From positions 1 through 38,929 of the forward strand of contig WRPF01000024.1 of NCBI GenBank assembly GCA_009773335.1: a DNA stretch of 38,929 nt, in the 5' to 3' direction. The notes beneath the pieces are model-generated. The model worked only from the letters and a program-made list of their open reading frames with translations, was not told where the DNA came from and ran no database searches. Origin of the DNA: Caulobacteraceae bacterium. GTDB lineage: Bacteria; Pseudomonadota; Alphaproteobacteria; Caulobacterales; Aquidulcibacteraceae. Made by a program: the position numbers and the translations under genes. Shown piece by piece: positions 16,488 to 32,550 of the stretch. How positions within the stretch are numbered: position 1 is the stretch's first letter; every line of letters begins with the position of its first letter.

Positions 16488-16508
16488 GCATATCGATTGA
16501 CGATATGC
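16488..16508. promoter_or_regulatory. Palindrome between msrB and the oligopeptidase gene
   Basis: GCATATCG and CGATATGC form a perfect 8-bp inverted repeat with the five-base spacer ATTGA. It is AT-richer than its surroundings and lies 55 bases before the next start codon. No T-run follows, so an operator is more likely than a terminator. The binding protein is unknown. Confidence 0.45.
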
Positions 16509-16562
16509 CGTAACTCTGTAACGTCGGGCCCAACCGCTTTGACAGCCCCAGAGGGTCACTCC

Positions 16563-18779
16563 ATGAACCGACGTTCCCTTCTCCAGGCCGGAGCCGCCGC
16601 GCCCGTTCTCTTCGCTCTCGGCGCCTGCGCCACGGGTGCGGACGGGTCGCCCGCCGCCGCGCCGCAGTCCCCGGCCCCGCCCATGCCCCCCGTCGCCAAG
16701 AAAGAACCCTTCACCGTCACCCAGCTCGGGCGCACCCGCACCGACGACTATCACTGGCTGAAGGACGACAACTGGCAGCAGGTCATGCGCGACCCTGCGG
16801 TCCTGCGCGCCGACATCCGCGAGTACCTCGTCGCCGAGAACGCCTACATGAACGCCATGCTCGCCCCGACGGCGGCGCTGCAGGAGACGCTCTTCAAGGA
16901 GATGAAGGGCCGCATCAAGGAAGACGACAGCACCGTCCCCGATCCCGACGGCGCGTGGGAATATTACACCCGCTTCGACGCCGGCGCCGAATATCCGCGC
17001 CACTACCGCAGGCCGCGCAATGGCGGCGCGGAAGCCGTTCTTCTCGACGAGCCCGCGCTCGCGCAGGGCAAGGCGCATTTCGATATCGGCGCCGCCGCGC
17101 ATTCCTCCGACCACGCGCTCTACGGCTACTCGATCGACGAGCAGGGCAGCGAATACTACGCCATCGCGATCAAGGATCTCGCCACCGGCGCGATCCTTCC
17201 CGATGGCCCGCAGAGCACGACGGGCGACTTCGTCTTCTCGCCGGATTCCAAATACCTCTTCTGGCTCTGGCGCGACGAGGAAGGTCGTCCGAAGAAGGTC
17301 TATCGCCGCCCCGTTCGCGGCGGCGCGGCCGATGATGCGCTGATCTATGAAGAGAAGGACGACGGCTTCTTCGTCGGCCTCGGCGTCACCAACAGCCGCG
17401 AGTTCATCGTCATCGGCTGCGGCAATCAGGAAACGTCGGAATCGCTGGTCATTCCGGCGCGCACGCCGACCGCCGCGCCACGCCTGTTTGCGGCCCGCGA
17501 GCCCGGCGTGCTCTACGACATCGAGCACTGGAACGGCGTCTGGTACATCCGCACGAACGCCGACGGCGCCGTGGATTTCAAAGTGATGACGACGTCGCTT
17601 TCGGCGACGCCGCGCCGTAACTGGCAGAACTTCCTCGCGCACGAACCGGGCCGCCTCATCATCGGCCTCGGCGCATTCAAGAACCACCTTGTGAGGCTCG
17701 AGCGCGTCAATGCCCTGCCACGCGTGGTCGTGCGCGAGACCGGCGGCGCAGAGCATACGGTGTCGTTCCCCGAGGAAGCCTACGCGCTCGCGCTCGACGG
17801 CGGTTACGAGTGGGACACCACCGTGATGCGCTACATCTACAACTCGCCGACGACGCCGCGCTCGTGGGTCGACTACGACATGACCACGCGCGCGAAGACG
17901 GTGCGCAAGGTGCAGGAAATCCCGTCGGGCCACGACCCGTCGAAGTACGTCACGCGTCGCCTCATGGCCAAGGCGCCCGATGGCGCCGAAGTGCCGGTCA
18001 CCATCCTGATGAAGGCCGGCACGCCGCTCGACGGCTCCGCGCCGATGCTGCTGTACGGTTACGGCTCGTACGGCAGTTCGATGGAGGCGGACTTCTCGAT
18101 CCGCCGTTTCAGCATGGTCGATCGCGGCTGGGTCTGGGCCATCGCCCACGTGCGCGGCGGCTCCGAGAAGGGCTGGCAGTGGTTCCTCGACGGCCGCAAG
18201 GACAAGAAGAAGAACACCTTCACGGACTTCATCGCCTGCGCTGAACATCTCATCGCCAGCGGCTACACCTCGAAGGGCAAGATCGTCGCCGAGGGACGAT
18301 CCGCGGGCGGCCTGCTGATGGGCGCGATCACGACGATGCGCCCCGATCTCTGGGCCGGCGTCATCGCCGGCGTGCCGTTCGTCGACGTGCTCAACACGAT
18401 GAGCGACACGAGCCTGCCGCTCACGCCGCCGGAATGGCCCGAGTGGGGCAACCCGATCGAGGATCCGGCCGCGTACGACTACATCGCGAGCTACAGCCCC
18501 TACGACAACATCCGTCCGGCGGCGTATCCGGCGGTGCTGGCGACGGGCGGCCTCTCCGATCCACGTGTGACCTACTGGGAGCCGGCAAAATTCGTGGCGC
18601 GCCTGCGGCCGGCGACCACAAGCGGACGGCCTGTGCTGCTCAAGATCAACATGGAGGCGGGCCACGCCGGCGCCTCCGGCCGGTTCGACTACCTCAAGGA
18701 GCTGGCGCTCGACTACGCCTTCGCCCTGCGGGCCGTTGGGTCGCCGGAAGCGGGCTCATTCGCCACGGCCGCCCCGTAG
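16563..18779 (+). CDS. Prolyl oligopeptidase family (S9A, oligopeptidase B-like) serine peptidase
   Basis: The 738-residue protein has the S9A layout: a beta-propeller domain (KKEPFTVTQLGRTRTDDYHW near the N-terminus) and a C-terminal alpha/beta-hydrolase. The catalytic triad can be placed at about Ser580 (GRSAGG), Asp666 (GLSDPRV) and His701 (EAGHAGASGR); SPYDNI is also present. Oligopeptidase B cleaves small peptides after basic residues. Most are cytoplasmic, but this one starts with MNRRSLLQAGAAAPVLFALGAC: a twin-arginine-like start and a lipobox cysteine at residue 22. That suggests export and lipidation. ATG 16563 gives this signal; a longer frame from 16497 would bury it. Confidence 0.92.
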   Translation: MNRRSLLQAGAAAPVLFALGACATGADGSPAAAPQSPAPPMPPVAKKEPFTVTQLGRTRTDDYHWLKDDNWQQVMRDPAVLRADIREYLVAENAYMNAMLAPTAALQETLFKEMKGRIKEDDSTVPDPDGAWEYYTRFDAGAEYPRHYRRPRNGGAEAVLLDEPALAQGKAHFDIGAAAHSSDHALYGYSIDEQGSEYYAIAIKDLATGAILPDGPQSTTGDFVFSPDSKYLFWLWRDEEGRPKKVYRRPVRGGAADDALIYEEKDDGFFVGLGVTNSREFIVIGCGNQETSESLVIPARTPTAAPRLFAAREPGVLYDIEHWNGVWYIRTNADGAVDFKVMTTSLSATPRRNWQNFLAHEPGRLIIGLGAFKNHLVRLERVNALPRVVVRETGGAEHTVSFPEEAYALALDGGYEWDTTVMRYIYNSPTTPRSWVDYDMTTRAKTVRKVQEIPSGHDPSKYVTRRLMAKAPDGAEVPVTILMKAGTPLDGSAPMLLYGYGSYGSSMEADFSIRRFSMVDRGWVWAIAHVRGGSEKGWQWFLDGRKDKKKNTFTDFIACAEHLIASGYTSKGKIVAEGRSAGGLLMGAITTMRPDLWAGVIAGVPFVDVLNTMSDTSLPLTPPEWPEWGNPIEDPAAYDYIASYSPYDNIRPAAYPAVLATGGLSDPRVTYWEPAKFVARLRPATTSGRPVLLKINMEAGHAGASGRFDYLKELALDYAFALRAVGSPEAGSFATAAP

Positions 18780-18795
18780 GCCGGGCGCGGCGTAC

Positions 18796-18827
18796 GCCTG
18801 ACCTGTGACCATGGGCACAGGTCAGGC
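18796..18827 (+). terminator. Strong hairpin after the oligopeptidase gene
   Basis: A perfect 12-bp stem (GCCTGACCTGTG at 18796-18807, complement at 18816-18827) with an eight-base loop follows the stop codon by 16 bases. No T-run follows it, so it may protect the RNA end or be a regulatory site rather than a full intrinsic terminator. Confidence 0.5.
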
Positions 18828-18949
18828 GCCCCGGAGACTGTAGGCATTGCGGCTTCCGGCGTCCGTGCCGATCTGTTAAGACACGGCCCTGCGGAGGCGC
18901 GGGGGCATCTCCGCGCGGGATCAGGTTCGTTTTTCGGGGAGATTGAAGC

Positions 18950-20005
18950 ATGGCGCTTCTACGTAATTTGGCGATTGGTGCGGTGGCCCTCGCGGGCGCC
19001 GGCATAGGCGGCAGCTATGTCGTGTTGCCCGGCAAGGTCGAGCGCGAGCAGACCATCACGATCGATCGCCCGCTGGCGACCGTCTACGCGATGCTGGCGT
19101 CCGCGCCGGGCGAAGCGGCGGTTTCCGAAGGCATCACCCAGACGGTGACGGCCGTCGACCTGCGCAAGTCGGTCGAGGCCAGCGTTGATTTCGCGACGAA
19201 CAAGCACGCGAAGGTCACCTACACCCTGACGCCGGCGGCGAACGCGACTTCGGTCGTCGTCAAGGTCGTCCAGGATCTCGGCTACAACCCGGTCGAGCGT
19301 GGCCAGGGCGGCAACGGCGTCCAACTCGATCCTGTGATCGGCGCGCTCGTCACCTGGGCCGGTGCGGAAGCGGCGAAGACCAAGACCGCGGACTTCTCGG
19401 ACCTCACCTACGAAGTCGTGACGCGCACGGCGCAGCCCTACCTCTATCTCGAAGGCTCCACGACCAAGGGTCCCGGCCAGATCGCCGATGGCGCGCGTCA
19501 GGCCACCGCCATCCTCAAGACCGTGTTCACGAGCAACAACCTCGCGCTCACCAACCCGATCGCGATCGAAACGGCGTGGACCGGCGACACCTACGGCTTC
19601 AACTTCGGCATGCCCTACAGTGGCCAGCGCCCCGCGGTGCTGATCGGCGTGAAGGCCGGCGAAACGCCCGCCGGTCAGGCCATCAAGGTCAACTACACGG
19701 GCTCCGAGGACACGATCATCACGTCGGTCTACGACAAGATTGACGCGCTGATCGCCGCGACCCGTCTCACGGAAGGCGCGAACTTCGAGGTGTACCTCGA
19801 TGACCCGACCCAGCCAGGCGGCTCGCGCAACCGCGAGATCTACTACATCGTCACGGGCGATACCGAAGGCCTCGTGAAGTATGCGCCGTCGGCGCCGCCG
19901 CAAGCGCTGGCGCCGGCCCCGACCGTCGCTCCAGCCGAGGCCTCGTCAACCGTCACGCCGGCGCCAGCTCCGGCGACGCCCCCGGCTCCCGCGCCGACGA
20001 AATAA
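18950..20005 (+). CDS. SRPBCC-like plus GyrI-like domain protein, membrane-anchored
   Basis: An N-terminal hydrophobic helix (residues 5-26, LAIGAVALAGAGIGGSYVVL) is followed by PGKVEREQTITIDRPLATVY, the usual opening of SRPBCC (START-like) ligand-binding domains. The C-terminal half (about residues 180-305) resembles a GyrI/SOUL-type effector-binding fold with PAGQAIKVNYTGSED and YDKIDALIA. From about residue 308 the chain is a proline/alanine-rich tail. The plan resembles membrane-linked SRPBCC proteins of unknown role. A strong intrinsic terminator follows. The ligand cannot be predicted. Confidence 0.7.
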   Translation: MALLRNLAIGAVALAGAGIGGSYVVLPGKVEREQTITIDRPLATVYAMLASAPGEAAVSEGITQTVTAVDLRKSVEASVDFATNKHAKVTYTLTPAANATSVVVKVVQDLGYNPVERGQGGNGVQLDPVIGALVTWAGAEAAKTKTADFSDLTYEVVTRTAQPYLYLEGSTTKGPGQIADGARQATAILKTVFTSNNLALTNPIAIETAWTGDTYGFNFGMPYSGQRPAVLIGVKAGETPAGQAIKVNYTGSEDTIITSVYDKIDALIAATRLTEGANFEVYLDDPTQPGGSRNREIYYIVTGDTEGLVKYAPSAPPQALAPAPTVAPAEASSTVTPAPAPATPPAPAPTK

Positions 20006-20031
20006 CGTCGCGAAAGACCGCAAACGGAAAG

Positions 20032-20062
20032 GCCGGCGCGCTTCAGGGTGCGCCGGCTTTTT
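20032..20062 (+). terminator. Intrinsic terminator
   Basis: GCCGGCGC (20032-20039) pairs with GCGCCGGC (20050-20057) and is followed by TTTTT. It ends the transcript of the SRPBCC/GyrI-like gene and shields it from the oppositely oriented tRNA-Gln gene. Confidence 0.9.
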
Positions 20063-20085
20063 CTTGCGTGGAATCCCGGACAAAT

Positions 20086-20160
20086 TGGCTGGGGCGCCAG
20101 GATTCGAACCTGGGAATGGCGGTACCAAAAACCGCTGCCTTACCGCTTGGCGACGCCCCA
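20086..20160 (-). tRNA. tRNA-Gln (anticodon TTG)
   Basis: Read on the minus strand, a complete cloverleaf is visible: 7-bp acceptor stem TGGGGCG/CGCCCCA, a D arm, the anticodon stem GCGGT/ACCGC with loop TTTTGGT giving anticodon TTG, and the T arm with GGTTCGAATCC. The CCA end is encoded (20086-20088). Confidence 0.97.
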
Positions 20161-20331
20161 ATGCACGCCGGGACTCGGTGCCCCCCGGCGCGGGAGGCGA
20201 CTGTTTAGTGCCCGCGCCCGCGCGATGCAACACTCGCGAGGAGCGACAAACATATCCGCCTCGAACGGCTCCCGCCCCCGCGCCCTCAGAGCCGGCTTTC
20301 ACCTGAGGTTCGCCGTCACATCGGACAAATG

Positions 20332-20368
20332 AAAGCGGCCCGCCGCTCACAAGAACGACGGGCCGCTT
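20332..20368 (-). terminator. Terminator of the rpoBC transcript
   Basis: On the minus strand GCGGCCCG and CGGGCCGC (20359-20366 and 20335-20342) form an 8-bp GC stem, extended by A-T pairs, followed by TTTCATTT. It lies 22 bases after the rpoC stop codon. Confidence 0.8.
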
Positions 20369-20389
20369 CCTGTCAGGTCGTGCAAGCGC

Positions 20390-24607
<4,218 letters not shown>

Positions 24608-24714
24608 GCGGGAAGTTCTCCCAGTCTGGTCTCGCGGTCATCGGCGCGCCCGCCGGTGATCCGCATCAAGGGCGACAAGCCGGCCCGGAACAGTCCGGAC
24701 CGGCATGCGAGCCC

Positions 24715-28809
<4,095 letters not shown>

Positions 28810-29003
28810 CGCTCTCCCCGTTGGTCACATCCCGGTCGGCGCCGCCGAACCTTCCGGAATGCGACGCTGGTCGCCGCCTCGCCCGCTGTCGATGTCCCTT
28901 GCGGCAGGGACGAGTTCCGAGCATTCGGCTCGAACGGAGTTCCACGGGCGAGAAGAACTCCGGCGCGGAAACAAACAACCGCGCACGAGATAGAAACGCA
29001 TCA

Positions 29004-29034
29004 GGCCGAGCCGCGTTTGATGCGCGGCCCGGCC
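29004..29034 (-). promoter_or_regulatory. Hairpin in the rplL-rpoB intergenic region (attenuator-like)
   Basis: A 12-bp stem with a single G-U pair (29004-29015 and 29023-29034) and a seven-base loop lies 20 bases after the rplL stop. In many bacteria a partial terminator or processing site between rplL and rpoB lowers polymerase synthesis relative to ribosomal proteins; this hairpin is in the matching place. The T-run is weak, in line with partial read-through. The rest of the 244-base gap shows no promoter I trust. Confidence 0.6.
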
Positions 29035-29053
29035 CATGCGTCGGTCTTTCAGA

Positions 29054-29431
29054 TCAGGTCAGATCGACCTTGGCGCCGGCCTTTTCGAGCTGGGCCTTGA
29101 ACTTCTCGGCGTCAGCCTTGTTGACGCCTTCCTTGACTGCCTTCGGCGCGCCTTCAACCAGATCCTTGGCTTCCTTGAGGCCAAGGCCCGTGATTGCGCG
29201 CACTTCCTTGATGACTTCGATCTTCTTGTCGCCGGCGCCCGTGAGCATGACGGTGAATTCCGTCTTCTCTTCGACTGCCGCCGCGCCGCCGCCGGCCGCC
29301 GGAGCCGCCGCCACTGCAACCGGAGCTGCGGCGCTGACGCCCCACTTCTCTTCGAGCAGCTTGGAGAGCTCGGCCGCTTCGAGAACGGTCAGGCTGGAAA
29401 GGTCGTCGACGATTTTTTCGAGTTTGGACAT
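29054..29431 (-). CDS. rplL: 50S ribosomal protein L7/L12
   Basis: The 125-residue acidic protein is the ribosomal stalk protein that recruits translation factors. It has the N-terminal dimerisation helices ([19 protein letters not shown]), the alanine/glycine-rich hinge (residues 35-52) and the C-terminal factor-binding domain with [26 protein letters not shown] and the end KAGAKVDLT. It lies 69 bases downstream of rplJ, with which it forms the L10-L12 pair. Confidence 0.98.
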   Translation of the reverse strand: MSKLEKIVDDLSSLTVLEAAELSKLLEEKWGVSAAAPVAVAAAPAAGGGAAAVEEKTEFTVMLTGAGDKKIEVIKEVRAITGLGLKEAKDLVEGAPKAVKEGVNKADAEKFKAQLEKAGAKVDLT

Positions 29432-29500
29432 GTGGTTACACCCCTGAAGTTTTTCAACGTGGCGTTGCGAATACGACTGCTGCGGCCCAGAATTCTGGAT

Positions 29501-30016
29501 CTAGGCCGCGTCCTTGGTGGCGTAGGCGTTGATGACCCGTGCGAGCTGGCCGCCAGGCGCCGCGAGGACGCCAGCGATCTTGGTCGCGGGCGCCTGGATA
29601 AGGCCCACGATCTTGCCGCGCAGTTCATCGAGCGACGGAAGCGTCGCCAATGCCTTCACCGCGTTCTCGTTGAGAATGTCCGCGCCCATGATGCCGCCGA
29701 GCAGGACGAACTTGTCCTTCTCCTTGGCGTAGGCGACGGCGACCTTGGTGGCCGCCACGGAATCAGCGGAGTACGCGATGGCGACCGGACCGGTGAACAT
29801 GCCGGAACCCGCCGCGCCCGGCGTGCCGTCAAGAGCGATCTTGGCGAGCCGGTTCTTCACGACCTTGAGACTCGCGCCCGCCTCACGAAGGCGCACGCGA
29901 AGTGCAGTCATGTCCGCAACGGTCAATCCCGCATAGTGGCTGACAACCACCACGCCGGACTTGGCGAAGATCCCTTTCAGGTCCTCCACCGCTTGCGCTT
30001 TTTGAGCACGATCCAT
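29501..30016 (-). CDS. rplJ: 50S ribosomal protein L10
   Basis: L10 anchors the L7/L12 dimers to the ribosome and represses its own translation. The 171-residue product shows [47 protein letters not shown] and the C-terminal L12-binding helix. The start at 30016 follows GGAGA at five bases; a longer frame to 30241 would run into the leader. It is preceded by a long untranslated leader with its own promoter and a terminator behind rplA. Confidence 0.98.
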   Translation of the reverse strand: MDRAQKAQAVEDLKGIFAKSGVVVVSHYAGLTVADMTALRVRLREAGASLKVVKNRLAKIALDGTPGAAGSGMFTGPVAIAYSADSVAATKVAVAYAKEKDKFVLLGGIMGADILNENAVKALATLPSLDELRGKIVGLIQAPATKIAGVLAAPGGQLARVINAYATKDAA

Positions 30017-30340
30017 TGCGGTCTCCTCAATTCGGTCGCCGGCCCATCCGACGCCCGGACCGCGGGCGATAGATCCGCGCCGCGCACCGCTGCCGATCAC
30101 CTCGGAAGCGCCGCGCGACCCCGATGTCGCACGCGCCCCGTCCAGCCAATGAATTGGCCCAGCGCCTCGGTAGCGTAGCCCTCGCCCACGCTCGCGCGCG
30201 GGAAGGGGTGAAACCTTCAGCTCTGTCTCCTGCGGGCCCAAACGGTTTAAGCCCCGTGCTGACCGGCCTTGACCGACCGACGGGACACCTGCATTCTCGG
30301 ACAGGAATTCGGGCGGCGCAGTTAATGCGTCAACCCGAAC
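30017..30340 (-). ncRNA. Probable L10 leader (autoregulatory 5' untranslated region)
   Basis: Between the predicted rplJ promoter and the rplJ start lie about 320 bases without a gene. On the minus strand the segment contains GAGAATGCAGGTG, a GGGCTTAAAC/GTTTGGGCCC helix and CCCGCAGGAGACAGAG, which resembles the kink-turn site bound by L10 or the L10(L12)4 complex in other proteobacteria. Binding would block translation of rplJ and rplL. The assignment is from pattern memory and position. Confidence 0.55.
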
Positions 30341-30347
30341 GGCGGTC

Positions 30348-30376
30348 TATAGCGAGCCCTGCGCCATGTTGGCAAG
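30348..30376 (-). promoter_or_regulatory. Predicted promoter of rplJL-rpoBC
   Basis: On the minus strand CTTGCC (30371-30376) and GCTATA (30348-30353) are spaced by exactly 17 bases, close to the alphaproteobacterial housekeeping consensus CTTGAC-N17-CTATA. It lies between the rplKA terminator and the L10 leader. Confidence 0.65.
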
Positions 30377-30540
30377 GGCCTGTGCTGCATTTGCGTTCCG
30401 CCGCCCGCTGTTTTCCACAGTCTTGACGCAATCATCCCCAGCTCAGCGTGCTTGCGCCCCGCGCGCGGCAGGCCGGGCCGTTGCCGGTCCATGGTGAATC
30501 GGTGCGCGACGGCGCGGAAGCGGATCCGGGATCGAACAGG

Positions 30541-30570
30541 AAAAGACCGGCGCACCTCGCGATGCGCCGG
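30541..30570 (-). terminator. Intrinsic terminator after rplKA
   Basis: On the minus strand CCGGCGCA and TGCGCCGG (30563-30570 and 30547-30554) form an 8-bp stem with an eight-base loop, followed by TCTTTT. It separates rplKA from the rplJ transcription unit. The stretch 30377-30540 between this terminator and the rplJ promoter holds no gene. Confidence 0.85.
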
Positions 30571-30618
30571 ACCCTTCGGCATAGGCCTTGTTTCGCGGAC
30601 GTCAGCCCGCGCAGACTT

Positions 30619-31332
30619 TTAGGCTTGCGTCGCGCTCGAGGTATCGATGCGCACGCCGGGGCCCATGGTGGAGCTGAGCGCGATCTTCTTCACGAAGACG
30701 CCCTTCGCGCCGGACGGACGGGCTTTCGCGACGGAGTCGATGAAGGCGCGCGCGTTCTGGATGAGCGCATCCTTCGAGAAGCTCGCCTTGCCGACGCCGG
30801 CGTGGATGATGCCGGCCTTTTCGACGCGGAACTCCACGGCGCCGCCCTTGGCGTCCTTCACGGCCTTGCCGACGTCCATCGTCACGGTGCCGACCTTCGG
30901 GTTCGGCATCAGGCCGCGGGGCCCGAGCACCTTGCCGAGACGGCCGACGAGGGCCATCAGGTCGGGCGTGGCGATCAGGCGATCGAACTCGATCTTGCCG
31001 CCGTTGATCGTCTCGAACAGGTCCTGTTCGCCGACGATGTCTGCGCCGGCGGCCTTGGCTTCGTCAGCCTTCGGGCCCTTGGCGAACACGGCGACGCGCA
31101 GCGTCTTGCCGGTGCCGTTTGGCAGCTGGCACACGCCGCGGACCTGCTGGTCGGGATACTTCGGGTCGACGCCGAGGTTCATCGAGATTTCGATCGTCTC
31201 GTCGAACTTCGCCTGCGCGCGTTCCTTCAGCATGCCGATCGCCTCTTCCAGCGAGTGCAGCTTGCGGCTGTCGATTCCGGCATGGCTCTTGGCCATGCGC
31301 TTGGTGACGTTCACGCCATCAATCTTCGGCAT
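30619..31332 (-). CDS. rplA: 50S ribosomal protein L1
   Basis: L1 forms the mobile stalk at the tRNA exit site and represses translation of the rplKA mRNA. The 237-residue product has the typical opening [37 protein letters not shown], the signature [16 protein letters not shown] and [13 protein letters not shown]. The start is ATG 31332, four bases after the rplK stop, preceded by AGGA; longer frames run into rplK. Confidence 0.98.
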   Translation of the reverse strand: MPKIDGVNVTKRMAKSHAGIDSRKLHSLEEAIGMLKERAQAKFDETIEISMNLGVDPKYPDQQVRGVCQLPNGTGKTLRVAVFAKGPKADEAKAAGADIVGEQDLFETINGGKIEFDRLIATPDLMALVGRLGKVLGPRGLMPNPKVGTVTMDVGKAVKDAKGGAVEFRVEKAGIIHAGVGKASFSKDALIQNARAFIDSVAKARPSGAKGVFVKKIALSSTMGPGVRIDTSSATQA

Positions 31333-31336
31333 TGTC

Positions 31337-31783
31337 CTACCCCACCACTTCCAGGCCCATGGAACGGGCGGTGCCGGCGATCTGGAGCGCGGCGGCTTCA
31401 ATATCGTTGGCGTTGAGATCCTTCATCTTGGTTTTCGCGATCTCGCGGCACTGGGCCATCGAGACCTTGCCGACCTTGTCGCGTCCCGGCAGCTTCGATC
31501 CGCCGCCCGGCTTCTTGCCGAGCTTCAGACCCGCCGCCTTCTTCAGGAGGAAGGACGCCGGCGGCGTCTTGATGACGAAGGTGAAGGACTTGTCCTGATA
31601 GTAGGTGATGACCACCGGGCACGGATCGCCCTTGGTCATGTCCTGCGTGCGGGCGTTGAAGCCCTTGCAGAATTCCATGATGTTCAGACCGCGCTGACCG
31701 AGCGCGGGACCAATCGGGGGTGACGGGTTGGCCGCAGCCGCCGGCACCTGGAGCTTGATCTGCCCCATGACTTTCTTCGCCAT
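31337..31783 (-). CDS. rplK: 50S ribosomal protein L11
   Basis: L11 is part of the GTPase-associated centre of the large subunit. The 148-residue product has the proline-rich start region ([20 protein letters not shown]), [20 protein letters not shown] and the conserved C-terminal segment with [15 protein letters not shown] precedes the ATG. Normally nusG lies directly upstream; here about 4.5 kb of other genes intervene, and rplK has its own predicted promoter. Confidence 0.98.
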   Translation of the reverse strand: MAKKVMGQIKLQVPAAAANPSPPIGPALGQRGLNIMEFCKGFNARTQDMTKGDPCPVVITYYQDKSFTFVIKTPPASFLLKKAAGLKLGKKPGGGSKLPGRDKVGKVSMAQCREIAKTKMKDLNANDIEAAALQIAGTARSMGLEVVG

Positions 31784-31861
31784 GTAAACCTCACAAAAAG
31801 GCGGAGGGTCGTGGTGCGGCCCGGCTGGACTTTGCCGGAACCTCCCACGGAAGACCGGGGC

Positions 31862-31890
31862 GTATAGGGGAGGACGGGGACGTTGTCACT
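31862..31890 (-). promoter_or_regulatory. Predicted promoter of rplKA
   Basis: On the minus strand AGTGAC (31885-31890) and CTATAC (31862-31867) are separated by 17 bases, about 80 bases before the rplK start. A dedicated promoter is expected here because nusG is far away. Confidence 0.5.
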
Positions 31891-31908
31891 ACCCGTCGCC
31901 GTTCGGCG

Positions 31909-31960
31909 GCCCTGGGGTATGCCCTGGGCGGCACGCCTGCCCCAATGAATACCCCAGGGC
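31909..31960. repeat. Inverted repeat upstream of the rplK promoter
   Basis: GCCCTGGGGTAT (31909-31920) is repeated as its exact complement at 31949-31960, and an overlapping second pair (GTATGCCCTGGG at 31917-31928 and its complement at 31953-31964) gives an alternative fold. The element ends 18 bases before the -35 box. It could be a protein-binding site, a transcript end for the small upstream gene, or just a repeat. Confidence 0.55.
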
Positions 31961-32037
31961 ATACGCCGGCGCCCGCGGAACCGTTTCTGTAAAAACGACG
32001 CCGCGTCGGGCCTGCCAGCGATGGAAACGAACGCACG

Positions 32038-32382
32038 TCAGCAGCGCGCGGGCGACGACCTCCCGGGCGCACGAGCCCTGAAGGGGGCCTTTACGGGAGC
32101 CTTTGCGGGGGCCTTTACGGGAGCATGGCGCGAGGCCCGCCCCTTGGCGCCGCGCGCAGGGAAAAAAGAGACAAAGGCCCGCTCACACAACGGACCCGGC
32201 GCGCGCGACGCATGAAAAGAGGACCGCCGGACGCCGGCGCCGCGCGAGGTCTCACGACGGGGAGCGCCTACGCGCCGCGCCGGCCCGCACGCGCCCTTGG
32301 CGAGGACCGGACGCGCCGACACCGCCTGCCACAGCAGGAGCCCTCCGACCGCCAGAACCAACACCACAAGACACGCGAACAC
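32038..32382 (-). CDS. Small putative membrane protein with K-A-P repeats
   Basis: The frame encodes 114 residues: an N-terminal hydrophobic helix (residues 2-24, FACLVVLVLAVGGLLLW), then a basic, low-complexity region ending in alternating APVKAPAKAPVKAP. GTG 32382 follows a GGAGG at six bases, which is the main support for it being a gene. I recognise no family. It lies upstream of rplK on the same strand and is divergent from the restriction-modification gene. The repeat part derives from a 12-bp tandem DNA repeat. It could be a leader-type spurious frame. Confidence 0.45.
   Translation of the reverse strand: MFACLVVLVLAVGGLLLWQAVSARPVLAKGACGPARRVGAPRRETSRGAGVRRSSFHASRAPGPLCERAFVSFFPARGAKGRASRHAPVKAPAKAPVKAPFRARAPGRSSPARC
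32087..32122. repeat. 12-bp tandem repeat, three units
   Basis: GCCTTTACGGGA, GCCTTTGCGGGG and GCCTTTACGGGA follow each other directly; a fourth unit is degenerate. On the minus strand each unit encodes four residues of the K-A-P-V/A repeat of the small membrane protein, so copy-number changes keep the frame. Confidence 0.8.
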
Positions 32383-32550
32383 GGCTGACCTCCGTCAAAA
32401 CCTGACGCCTTTGTTCCCTTTTTGTTCCGTTGCTTCAAGTGACAATATGGAAAGGTTCGGGGCGACCCAGGCTCTCGGTCCGAACCGGCGCCGACCCGTT
32501 CCCGTCCGCCCCCGCCCCCTCTAAGGTGCGAGCCGGTCGAGGGGGTGCGG

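Noticed and set aside
15873-18665. Minus-strand frame of 930 residues opposite the oligopeptidase gene
   Set aside because: The plus-strand gene has complete catalytic motifs; the antisense frame has none and is low in hydrophobic residues.
30420-30540. Possible small gene between rplA and rplJ
   Set aside because: No frame with a ribosome-binding site; the stretch is flanked by the rplKA terminator and the rplJ promoter and is better read as intergenic.
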